Of a stretch of DNA of 64,000 nucleotides, positions 40,121 through 46,417 are shown in pieces. A program made the translations under genes and the position numbers. How positions within the stretch are numbered: position 1 is the first letter of the stretch; the number at the start of each line of letters is the position of its first letter. Under the pieces are notes generated by a model. The model was not told the origin of the DNA and did not search any database. It worked only from the letters and a program-made list of their open reading frames with translations. The stretch is from Arthrobacter sp. OY3WO11 (lineage in GTDB: Bacteria; Actinomycetota; Actinomycetes; Actinomycetales; Micrococcaceae), in the NCBI RefSeq assembly GCF_001641125.1, contig NZ_LWLP01000001.1, positions 2,342,715 to 2,406,714 of the forward strand, in the 5' to 3' direction.

Positions 40121-41512
40121 ATGAGGGTCGGCGTGTACCTGCGAATCAGCCTGGACGATGAGCGCACCGGGCTAGGGATTGAGCGCCAGCGCCATGACTC
40201 CGCCGCCCTGTGTAAGCGTCTGGGCTGGGAAGTGGCGAAAGTCTACGCCGATGAAAACCTCAGCGCCTATAAGCGTTCCGTAGACCGGCCGGCCTGGGAA
40301 GAGCTGCTGGCCGACCTCGAAGCCGGAGCCATCCAGGGTGTTGCCTGTTACGACGTTGACCGCATCGCCCGTCAGCCCAAGCAGCTGGAACGGCTCATCG
40401 ACCTGTATGAGAGCAAGCGCCGTCTGGTCTTTGCCACCGTGGCCGGAGAGATAGACCTGTCCACTGCGGACGGGAGGTTCTTGGCTCGCCTCCTCGTGAA
40501 CGTAGCCAACAAGAGCTCTGCTGATACTGCTCGCCGCGTCGCCAGGGCTCAACTCCAACGCGCCCAGCAAGGCAAGGTCGCCGGCGGTGGTCACCGCCCC
40601 TATGGATACGAGCGGGATAACGTCACCGTGGTGCCGGCGGAAGCGGCAGTCATCCAAGACGCGGCCAAGCGGGTTCTCCTGGGCGAGACGCTGATAAGTA
40701 TCTGCAAGTCCTTCGACGGCCAGTATCCGACACCAGGTAAAAGCGTGAAGTGGAGCCGGACGGTACTGCGAGCCATCCTGCTGAATCCCCGCATCGCCGG
40801 GCTGCGCTCGTACAAGGGGTCGGTCCTCATAGGTGAAGACGGCTCCCCCGTGAAAGCTATCTGGGAACCCATTGTGTCCGTCGAGACTTGGGAGCAGTTG
40901 ACTAGCCTGCTGACAGATAAGAGCCGCCAGGCGAATGGCGGCCGGGTAGACCGCAAATATCTGCTCAGTGGGCTGCTGGCCTGTCCTTGTGCCGCCAGGA
41001 TGAGCGGGGCTACGTCTAAAGGTGTGCCGGAATACCGCTGCACCCCGGACAGAGGGTGTGGCCGGACCAGGCGCAAGGCTAAAGCGCTGGATGAGTATGT
41101 CGAAAAGGAACTGCTCGATTATCTGGAGCGACAGTCGATGGAGCCGGTAGGTGACGTTTCACCTGAATCCGTACTGGACCGGGACATCGCAAACGCCGAG
41201 CAATCCCTCTCCGCTCTCATAGACGAGTGGACGGCCGGCCGTATCTCCGACGCCGTGTTCTTCGCCGCCCAGGCCCGCAAGGAAGCAGCCCTCAACGCTC
41301 TCAAGGGTGAGCGGGCACAAGAAAAACGCCGCCAGACTATGAAAGCTCCGGTCGGCGCTGGGGTGAGGCAGAAGTGGGCGGGACTTACGCTGCCTCAGAA
41401 GAGGGCGATTCTGTTTGAGGTGCTTCAAGCTGTGAAAGTTCATCCCAAACCTGTGACGGCTCCAAAACGGTTCGATCCTTACTACTACGAGTTGATTCGA
41501 CGGACAGATTGA
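40121..41512 (+). CDS. int: large serine integrase
   Basis: A 463-aa site-specific recombinase. The resolvase-type catalytic domain (about 1-145) starts RVGVYLRISLDDERTGLGIE; the nucleophile is the Ser of the RIS motif. A recombinase domain (about 155-255, with GGHRPYGYERD) follows, then a zinc ribbon (LLACPCAARMSG ... YRCTPDRGCGRTR) and a coiled-coil C-terminal part. Such enzymes integrate phage DNA between attP and attB without host factors and need a directionality factor to excise. It lies next to attL and faces away from comEA. Confidence 0.95.
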   Translation: MRVGVYLRISLDDERTGLGIERQRHDSAALCKRLGWEVAKVYADENLSAYKRSVDRPAWEELLADLEAGAIQGVACYDVDRIARQPKQLERLIDLYESKRRLVFATVAGEIDLSTADGRFLARLLVNVANKSSADTARRVARAQLQRAQQGKVAGGGHRPYGYERDNVTVVPAEAAVIQDAAKRVLLGETLISICKSFDGQYPTPGKSVKWSRTVLRAILLNPRIAGLRSYKGSVLIGEDGSPVKAIWEPIVSVETWEQLTSLLTDKSRQANGGRVDRKYLLSGLLACPCAARMSGATSKGVPEYRCTPDRGCGRTRRKAKALDEYVEKELLDYLERQSMEPVGDVSPESVLDRDIANAEQSLSALIDEWTAGRISDAVFFAAQARKEAALNALKGERAQEKRRQTMKAPVGAGVRQKWAGLTLPQKRAILFEVLQAVKVHPKPVTAPKRFDPYYYELIRRTD

Positions 41513-41591
41513 GGAGCCGGGCGATCTTGGCGAGCCGGGCCGGTGAGAGGTCAGGAGCGTCGGAGAGACCCCGACCTCTTCGAGAATTCAC
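41385..41591 (-). CDS. possible small protein antisense to the integrase 3' end
   Basis: A 68-codon frame from GTG 41591, two bases after the stop of the 59-aa gene, in line with the minus-strand operon. The peptide contains LSPARLAKIARLLNLS, which could form a helix-turn-helix, and a Ser/Glu-rich end. It overlaps the last 128 bases of the integrase on the opposite strand. That overlap makes it doubtful; the spacing to the gene before it is what supports it. Confidence 0.35.
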   Translation of the reverse strand: MNSRRGRGLSDAPDLSPARLAKIARLLNLSVESTRSSKDRTVLEPSQVWDELSQLEAPQTESPSSEAA

Positions 41592-41593
41592 GG

Positions 41594-41773
41594 CTAGTCC
41601 AGACTGACGACAATCTCGTCACGATTCGCGGCGGGAAACTTCGCGGCGACGAGGGACTTTATTTCTTCGACTGCACCGGCAGAGTCCCTCTCGCTTTCGT
41701 GTACGCCGCCGCGCACGATCAGAAGGCCGCCCTCAGCTGTAGGGAACCAAGCCGACCAGTGATACTCCCTCAT
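41594..41773 (-). CDS. small phage protein of unknown function (59 aa)
   Basis: An open frame from ATG 41773 to TAG, overlapping the methyltransferase stop by four bases (ATGA), which is strong evidence for coupled translation. The peptide begins MREYHWSAWFPTAEGGLL and ends DEIVVSLD, an alternating strand/helix pattern with no membrane segment. I do not recognise a family. It is the penultimate gene of the operon running toward the integrase. Confidence 0.65.
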   Translation of the reverse strand: MREYHWSAWFPTAEGGLLIVRGGVHESERDSAGAVEEIKSLVAAKFPAANRDEIVVSLD

Positions 41774-42309
41774 GCCGCTTCAGCTTCGGGCTCGGAGTTC
41801 AGCACCAACCGAATGTCCCTGCCGTCTATCTCATTGCCCCAGCTCTCCCAGCCCGGCTGTGGCCGTCGGGCGAAGAGTTCCACATATGGGCCAGGCGAAC
41901 ACCGCTCGATGATGGCGAACTGTTCCTCCGGCTTATGGCTGTGCTCCTGAAGCGGGGCATAGAACCAGGTGCCTTGGCTTTTGAACTGGATAGGCAGGTT
42001 CCCCCGCGTACAAAAGAGCAAGTGCTCCGTTTGGTGCCGAAGGTAATTGCCAAGCCGGAAGTAGGGCTTGATCCAAGTCAGCGCGGCGCGATAGGTAAAG
42101 CCCCACGCCTCAATGACGCTCATCTGCTGGTCGAGTCCTGAGTTGGTAGCCCACATCCATAAATGCGCGTTGTCCGTGGCCAGGCGCTTCACTGGCAATG
42201 CCTTGATTGCGTCCAGTGACATCACCGGATAGTGAGCCGAAGCCCCCCACTTACCTTGTTGATGCATTGCCCAGGGCGGGTCCGCCAGTATGGTCGTATA
42301 CCTTTTCAT
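41770..42309 (-). CDS. MT-A70 family adenine methyltransferase
   Basis: A 179-aa enzyme of the MT-A70 class. The catalytic motif DPPW is at residues 10-13 (TILADPPWAMHQQGK), with the SAM-binding and target parts LWMWATNSGL and EHLLFCTRGNLP downstream. Phage members methylate adenine N6 in DNA, which can hide it from host restriction. The ATG at 42309 is preceded by AAAGGAG in the loop of a strong hairpin. No cognate restriction gene is present, so this is an orphan methyltransferase. Confidence 0.88.
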   Translation of the reverse strand: MKRYTTILADPPWAMHQQGKWGASAHYPVMSLDAIKALPVKRLATDNAHLWMWATNSGLDQQMSVIEAWGFTYRAALTWIKPYFRLGNYLRHQTEHLLFCTRGNLPIQFKSQGTWFYAPLQEHSHKPEEQFAIIERCSPGPYVELFARRPQPGWESWGNEIDGRDIRLVLNSEPEAEAA

Positions 42310-42310
42310 T

Positions 42311-42347
42311 GTGATACGGCTCCTTTCGGGGTCGTTTGCCGTATCAC
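42311..42347 (-). promoter_or_regulatory. hairpin holding the methyltransferase ribosome site
   Basis: A perfect 10-bp inverted repeat, GTGATACGGC and GCCGTATCAC, encloses a 17-base loop that contains AAAGGAG. The ATG follows one base after the 3' arm. A CATAAT -10 box at 42363-42358 would start the transcript close to the 5' arm. It could be an RNA switch, a protein-binding site or an operator. Confidence 0.6.
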
Positions 42348-42436
42348 TAGCCTCCCGATTATGAGTCGTCCGGTCAGTTCGTTTTCTGATTAGGAATGAA
42401 GTCAGATTAAGGAAGAAACTAGATTAGAAAATCCCC

Positions 42437-42850
42437 TTACTCATGGTAAGTTTCTGGTAAAAGTTTGCCCGTGAGGTAGTCGTCGATGAGCTGGCGGGTA
42501 CTATCAAAGCCCACCCCGAAGCCGGTGTAGTAGCCCCGCACTCTCAGAGCCTCCAGTACTTCGGCTTGCTCTCGTATGTGTGGGTCAGCCAGTAGCTCAC
42601 CATCACGCCGGTATATGGCCGTGCCTTCGGCCTTCAGCTCTATGAACAGCCCGCCGTAGGGTCCTATGGGAGCGGCGATTAAGAGGTCAGGCCAGCCGCG
42701 ATGACTGGCGGAGCGCTTACGCTTGGAGGCTTGGCCCATAGTGAGCTTCATGCCGGCCGCGAAGTCGCTGCTGAACATGGCATTGGGATACTTGAGCCGG
42801 AGATAATCACAGATAGCAAGTTGGAGCGCTGATTCGGGCTGGCGGCGCAT
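42437..42850 (-). CDS. VRR-NUC domain nuclease
   Basis: A 137-aa VRR-NUC protein, a PD-(D/E)XK fold. The catalytic parts are GWPDLLIAAPIGPYGGLFIELKA in pieces (GWPDLLIA, then GLFIELKAEG), preceded by ESALQLAICDYLRLKYP. The end (EALRVRGYYTGFGVGFDSTRQ) completes the domain. Phage VRR-NUC proteins act as Holliday-junction resolvases or structure-specific nucleases. It is transcribed toward the MT-A70 gene; the 127 bases between them are AT-rich and hold the promoter/hairpin described above. Confidence 0.88.
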   Translation of the reverse strand: MRRQPESALQLAICDYLRLKYPNAMFSSDFAAGMKLTMGQASKRKRSASHRGWPDLLIAAPIGPYGGLFIELKAEGTAIYRRDGELLADPHIREQAEVLEALRVRGYYTGFGVGFDSTRQLIDDYLTGKLLPETYHE

Positions 42851-42920
42851 ATAGATGTTCCAGTTATGACTCCATTTTAACCCAAGTTAAAACCCCCTAT
42901 ATAGCCAGGGGGCAAGGCTT

Positions 42921-43085
42921 TTAGGTGGAGAACCTTTGCAGAATTTCCTCGTAAATTGCGAGGGATTCCCGGTTCTCGTCGGTCGGTTCTTTGGCCCGCA
43001 ACTTCTCGATGATGTTTCCGAGGTCGCGCTTGATGACCCAGTGGGGGTCGTAGGCCGGTCGGGGCCGAGGGACGAAGTCGTTCAT
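42921..43085 (-). CDS. small phage protein (54 aa)
   Basis: The frame from ATG 43085 gives MNDFVPRPRPAYDPHWVIKR followed by an acidic helix ending LAIYEEILQRFST. The ATG overlaps the stop of the previous small gene (ATGA), indicating coupled translation. No family recognised. The helical, charged make-up would suit a small DNA- or protein-binding factor. Confidence 0.6.
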   Translation of the reverse strand: MNDFVPRPRPAYDPHWVIKRDLGNIIEKLRAKEPTDENRESLAIYEEILQRFST

Positions 43086-43213
43086 CGTGCTTCACCCCCT
43101 TCAGCGGGAGTGTCTTCGCGCTCCAGAAGGAAGCGCAGGAATGCAGCCTGATTGTCGATTTCCCGCTGCTTGCGAGGGGAAACCCAATCGAGCAATTCTG
43201 AGTTATCGGTCAC
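43082..43213 (-). CDS. small phage protein (43 aa)
   Basis: The frame from GTG 43213 (peptide TDNSELLDWVSPRKQREIDN, then QAAFLRFLLEREDTPAEGGE) has GGGGTGAG upstream and a four-base overlap with the next gene. It is mostly helical and has no membrane segment. No function can be assigned. Confidence 0.55.
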   Translation of the reverse strand: MTDNSELLDWVSPRKQREIDNQAAFLRFLLEREDTPAEGGEAR

Positions 43214-43267
43214 GATACTCACCCCTTCAGTCAATGTAAGGGCCGGTGTTCAAGACCGGCTGAGGTT

Positions 43268-44263
43268 TCAGGCAAGATAGGCGAAAGTCTTGTCAGCGGC
43301 TTGCTTGGCCCGTCCGAACAGGACGTTGAGAGTGCGCTTTTCTTCCGTGGACACGTCACCCTCGTTGTAGCGGGTGTTCCAGTCCTGGTACTCAGTGACG
43401 GCGTTGAGAGCGCCGTACTTCGTATAGCGCAGACCGTCGTCAATGGTCGGTGACGATTCGAGCAGACCGATCATGGCGTACTGCTCCCTGGAGAAGGGGG
43501 CGGTTTCCTTGGCGGTCTTCGGGAACAGTTTGCGAACCATGTCCTCGAACTGTCGCTTGGTGAAGTCCTGGTCGAGCAGGTCGTTCATCTCGGACTCGAA
43601 CTCATCGGCGTACTTCCAGGTGAGGTTCAGCGTTCGGCGGGCCTCGTCAATAGAGTTGAGAGCCGATGCCGTGTGCTTGACGCTCCAGGACTGAACCGCG
43701 GCTTTGAGGCCGAGATTGAGCGTGTTCATGCAGACCTCCCGAATGGGGGTTGCGTGGACACCGAAGCGCAGACTGCCGTCGTGCGAGTTCACGAAGCCCA
43801 GGTACAGCTTCACGGGGTCGCTGCCGCCGATCAGTATGTCCTTGGGAACTCGTGCCATCAGGGTGTTCACCCGGCCGCCGGACAAGCTCATCGCGGTTTC
43901 AAACAGGATGGGCGGTTCGCCATCGGCCTGTTCAAACTCGTTCTGGGTTACGTCGAGCAGGGTGAACGCGAAGTCCACCAGCTGCGCCGGCTGAATCGGG
44001 GTGTACGTGCCGCCCATGATGGACAGCAGCGTGTTATCCGACAGCCGGACGATGCCTTTCTTGTCGAGGGCCATGAGGCGCTCGCCATTGGGCAGGGGCA
44101 CCTCTACGGGCAACTCCCCCACTTCCCAGTTCAAGCCGGCTGCTTCAAGCAGCTCCTGCTTGGACTTCGGGTAGGCGGGCAAAAGTTGCCCCAGCTGGTG
44201 CCAGGGAAGCTCGCGTCCAACGCTCATCATTGATTCGACTTCATGGGACAAAACAATCACCAT
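43268..44263 (-). CDS. DUF932 (phage/plasmid-like) protein
   Basis: A 331-aa member of DUF932, a family often encoded by phages and plasmids and of unknown function. Diagnostic parts are PWHQLGQLLPAYPKSKQ near the start, NTLLSIMGGTYTPIQP, and KLYLGFVNSHDGSLRFGVHA near 180 followed by TPIREVCMNTLNL. The ATG at 44263 overlaps the stop of the 61-aa gene. An alternative start at the internal MMSVG pair would remove eleven residues. It is the largest gene of the operon left of the lysis module. Confidence 0.85.
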   Translation of the reverse strand: MVIVLSHEVESMMSVGRELPWHQLGQLLPAYPKSKQELLEAAGLNWEVGELPVEVPLPNGERLMALDKKGIVRLSDNTLLSIMGGTYTPIQPAQLVDFAFTLLDVTQNEFEQADGEPPILFETAMSLSGGRVNTLMARVPKDILIGGSDPVKLYLGFVNSHDGSLRFGVHATPIREVCMNTLNLGLKAAVQSWSVKHTASALNSIDEARRTLNLTWKYADEFESEMNDLLDQDFTKRQFEDMVRKLFPKTAKETAPFSREQYAMIGLLESSPTIDDGLRYTKYGALNAVTEYQDWNTRYNEGDVSTEEKRTLNVLFGRAKQAADKTFAYLA

Positions 44264-44442
44264 CCATTTCGGGGAGTAGTGGGGCGGGGTGAGGGTGGAA
44301 AGCCGTCATTTTCGAGCCAGGTAGCCAGGCCGGAAATGACTTCGAGCAGGTCATCGAGATAATCGATGGTGCTTTCGCCTCCGGTTTCCCGGAGTTCATT
44401 AGCGAGCTGAACAATCTTGTCCACTGCTGCATTTGGGTCCAT
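44257..44442 (-). CDS. small phage protein (61 aa)
   Basis: A 61-aa acidic, mostly helical protein (AAVDKIVQLANELRETGGES, then TIDYLDDLLEVISGLATWLE). It starts at ATG 44442, after a possible promoter, and overlaps DUF932 by seven bases. It is the first gene of the left operon. Family not recognised. Confidence 0.6.
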   Translation of the reverse strand: MDPNAAVDKIVQLANELRETGGESTIDYLDDLLEVISGLATWLENDGFPPSPRPTTPRNGW

Positions 44443-44481
44443 ACGAAATTGCCTAACTTTTGAAGTTACAAAGGGACAATT

Positions 44482-44510
44482 TCAATATGCGCTATTCCCG
44501 CTAATGTTAA
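44482..44510 (-). promoter_or_regulatory. candidate promoter of the DUF932 operon
   Basis: Minus strand TTAACA (44510-44505), a 17-base spacer and TATTGA (44487-44482), placed between the lysis-operon terminator and the first gene at 44442. The -10 match is weak. Confidence 0.35.
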
Positions 44511-44519
44511 AAGGGCAAC

Positions 44520-44554
44520 AAAAAACCCGGCAAGGCGTTAGCCAAATACCGGGT
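44520..44554 (-). terminator. terminator at the left end of the late region
   Basis: Minus strand ACCCGG ... CCGGGT with an inner GGC/GCC pair, then a run of six T. It is the second of two terminators after the lysis genes. Confidence 0.8.
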
Positions 44555-44650
44555 GCTGCATCGTGAGTAAAGCACAAACCCGCCTATCCAGTAAAGGAAG
44601 TCGCAACTTGCGACGTATCGGCGGGCTCTCTTGAACAATGACCGTTCGTT
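44520..44650 (-). ncRNA. candidate structured small RNA between two terminators
   Basis: This ~130-base stretch has no credible gene. On the minus strand it forms CCCGCC (44625-44620) pairing with GGCGGG (44584-44579), enclosing a tight inner hairpin TCGCAA-G-TTGCGA (44613-44601), and then ends in its own terminator. The upstream lysis-operon terminator isolates it, so it would need its own promoter, which I could not identify. Confidence 0.4.
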
Positions 44651-44661
44651 CTGAATATAAC

Positions 44662-44690
44662 AAAAAAGCCCCGGCATTTCTGCCGAGGCT
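44662..44690 (-). terminator. terminator after the lysis genes
   Basis: Minus strand AGCCTCGGCAGAAATGCCGG followed by GGCTTTTTTG: a strong stem with a GAAA-type loop and six T, 35 bases after the 45-aa gene stop. Confidence 0.88.
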
Positions 44691-44724
44691 ATACCTGCAC
44701 TCACACTGAACTCCGCTTTTGAGA

Positions 44725-44862
44725 TTAGCGCGAAAAGAGTCTTTTGAGAAGAGCAATGATCGGTCGGCTGAGAATATCGAAGACCAGCTTGAATGCCTTA
44801 TACAGACCGTTGGCTTTGATTTCTTCGTTTACGCGGTTGATGTCTTCTTGGGATAGGGCCAT
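44725..44862 (-). CDS. small amphipathic protein next to the endolysin (45 aa)
   Basis: The frame from ATG 44862 has AGGAGG six bases upstream. The N-terminal half is charged (ALSQEDINRVNEEIKANGLY). The C-terminal half is a basic amphipathic helix (KAFKLVFDILSRPIIALLKR). It is the last gene before the late terminator. Size, charge and place would suit a lysis accessory or antiholin-like peptide, but no family is recognised. Confidence 0.65.
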   Translation of the reverse strand: MALSQEDINRVNEEIKANGLYKAFKLVFDILSRPIIALLKRLFSR

Positions 44863-44871
44863 GGGAGCCTC

Positions 44872-45882
44872 CTACTTATTTAGTTTCTTAGCTGTACGGT
44901 TGGCTACGGTATGGCCGAGAGCCAGTCCGATGGCGGCGGCAAGACCGGATGGGACGCCGAAGTCGGCGGCGTTGTCGAGGACGTAGAACAGCACGGCACC
45001 ACCGACTTGAAGCGCGATCTTGCCATTCTCGCCAGCAAAGAACTTCTCAGTAGCCGCTTTGACCGCATTTGGAGCCGCAGGGCTTGCGGGAGTTGCCGGA
45101 GTGGTAGAAGTAGGCGGCTGAACCACTGGCGTTGTTTCTGCGGGCTTTGGTGCGTTCTGGAGCGTTTCTATCTGTTTGGTCAGGCCGTCAATAGTCTTCT
45201 GCTGGCCTTGGTTCTGCGTGGTCAAGTCGGAGACCTTCTGCTGCAAGGAGCTAATCTGCAAGTCCCAGCGGTCAGTCTTCGCCGTGCGTCCCCAGATCTG
45301 GAAGTCGGTGGCCGCATCCGCCTCTTGGTCGTCAGACAGAATCTCCATCGCCTGTAGCCAAGTGCGGCCCACGGCAGCCTGCCGGAACTCCTCACGACTG
45401 GCGTTCCGGCCTCTTATCTGCACGAACAGCTTGTTCCAGCGGCCGTACTCGTTGTCCGCGTCTCTAATCACCTCTTCATCTCCTTGCTTATTTTTTGATC
45501 GCATCCAGCCTTGAACGCCGTAGTAATTGGGATGGGCCACCACTCGCGGAGCACTCCCCTTGGGATTGTTTTGCTCGAACAGGGTGTAAGTGTTGACGTC
45601 GGCCCGCACCACTACACCGGTATGCCCATAACCTCCGCCCCAGCGTCTATCCATGCACAGCACGTCTCCGGGCTGCGGGTAGTTGGTCGGGCTGTTGGCG
45701 ATTACGTCGAAGGCTTTGCGGTCGGCGTTGGCCAGTAGGTCTTTAGCGTGGCCCCAGGTGTGAGGGAGCTTTTGGCTGGCCGTCCAGACCATTGAGAGCC
45801 CGACGCACTCCCCTGTGTTCTCCGGAGTGTTCCCAACCTTCGGAACGCCGGTGTACTTGGCTATGAAAGCGTCGAGGTTCAC
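44872..45882 (-). CDS. CHAP-domain endolysin with C-terminal hydrophobic segment
   Basis: A 336-aa lysin. The CHAP amidase/endopeptidase domain occupies about 10-135, with the catalytic Cys in GECVGLSMVW and His in GYGHTGVVV. A helical stretch (about 205-240, LQISSLQQKVSDLTTQNQ) looks like a coiled coil, followed by a Pro/Thr/Ala linker. The last ~50 residues hold hydrophobic helices (ALQVGGAVLFYVL and GLAAAIGLALGHTVANR). A membrane-bound tail is unusual for a CHAP lysin and may link it to holin function. It overlaps the upstream gene by four bases. Confidence 0.88.
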   Translation of the reverse strand: MNLDAFIAKYTGVPKVGNTPENTGECVGLSMVWTASQKLPHTWGHAKDLLANADRKAFDVIANSPTNYPQPGDVLCMDRRWGGGYGHTGVVVRADVNTYTLFEQNNPKGSAPRVVAHPNYYGVQGWMRSKNKQGDEEVIRDADNEYGRWNKLFVQIRGRNASREEFRQAAVGRTWLQAMEILSDDQEADAATDFQIWGRTAKTDRWDLQISSLQQKVSDLTTQNQGQQKTIDGLTKQIETLQNAPKPAETTPVVQPPTSTTPATPASPAAPNAVKAATEKFFAGENGKIALQVGGAVLFYVLDNAADFGVPSGLAAAIGLALGHTVANRTAKKLNK

Positions 45883-46067
45883 GGGCGTGGCCGGTTAGTG
45901 AACGAAATACGGTTATGAACTTCTTTGAAGCCTTCGCGCATATCGGCGTACATGTCGGCTTGCTGGTTCATAATCGTGCTGTGAGCTTCGCCCTGGAGCC
46001 GAACAATACGAATAAGCTCGTCTACCTTGGTCTCTAGGTTGTCGCGCTTTCGACGCCGGCCAAACAT
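45879..46067 (-). CDS. small coiled-coil phage protein (62 aa)
   Basis: A 62-aa, basic, helical protein (FGRRRKRDNLETKVDELIRI, then VRLQGEAHSTIMNQQADMYA). It overlaps the endolysin start by four bases, so it is part of the lysis operon. It lacks a membrane segment. It could regulate lysis or belong to the tail tip; no family is recognised. Confidence 0.6.
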   Translation of the reverse strand: MFGRRRKRDNLETKVDELIRIVRLQGEAHSTIMNQQADMYADMREGFKEVHNRISFTNRPRP

Positions 46068-46122
46068 GGCTCTATCCTCTTATGTTTTCAGTATGTAGCT
46101 TGCGCTAGGAATTACAAGAGGT

Positions 46123-46413
46123 TTAGCGCTGGACACTCATAACGGTAACTATCAGCCCGATAACTGCGGCCAGCGCGGCGCTCATTACCGTGCGGAAGTA
46201 AAACTGCTTGGTTTCTTCTATGGCCTTGAGACGATTGTCGAGTGCGGTGAGGTCCTTGAGGTGGTCTTCTTTGGTGACATAGAAGGCCTTGAAGTCGCGG
46301 AACTCAGCTTTGATTTCCGACAAGTCTTCTCGCATATATTTGATGTCATTGCGGATGACGGCGACAGATACGTCGTCGATGTTGCCGTCGGGAGTAATGA
46401 TGGGCGGATTCAT
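46123..46413 (-). CDS. holin-like protein with one membrane helix
   Basis: A 96-aa protein. The N-terminal two-thirds is a helical, charged stretch (YMREDLSEIKAEFRDFKAFY). One hydrophobic helix lies at the C-terminus (about 72-94, TVMSAALAAVIGLIVTVMSV). This is the plan of XhlA/haemolysin-like and other single-span holins. The position between the tail genes and the endolysin supports a role in membrane lysis. Confidence 0.7.
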   Translation of the reverse strand: MNPPIITPDGNIDDVSVAVIRNDIKYMREDLSEIKAEFRDFKAFYVTKEDHLKDLTALDNRLKAIEETKQFYFRTVMSAALAAVIGLIVTVMSVQR

Positions 46414-46417
46414 CGGA

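Noticed and set aside
40121-41512. Serine recombinase as a transposon resolvase or IS607-type transposase
   Set aside because: The length (463 aa), recombinase and zinc-ribbon domains and the adjoining phage genes show a large serine integrase.
42877-43095. 72-codon minus-strand frame over the two small phage genes
   Set aside because: It is out of frame with the coupled 43-aa and 54-aa genes, which have ATGA overlap and fit the operon better.
44507-44704. 65-codon minus-strand frame over the two terminators
   Set aside because: It runs through two rho-independent terminators and has no ribosome site or recognisable domain; an RNA feature explains the region better.
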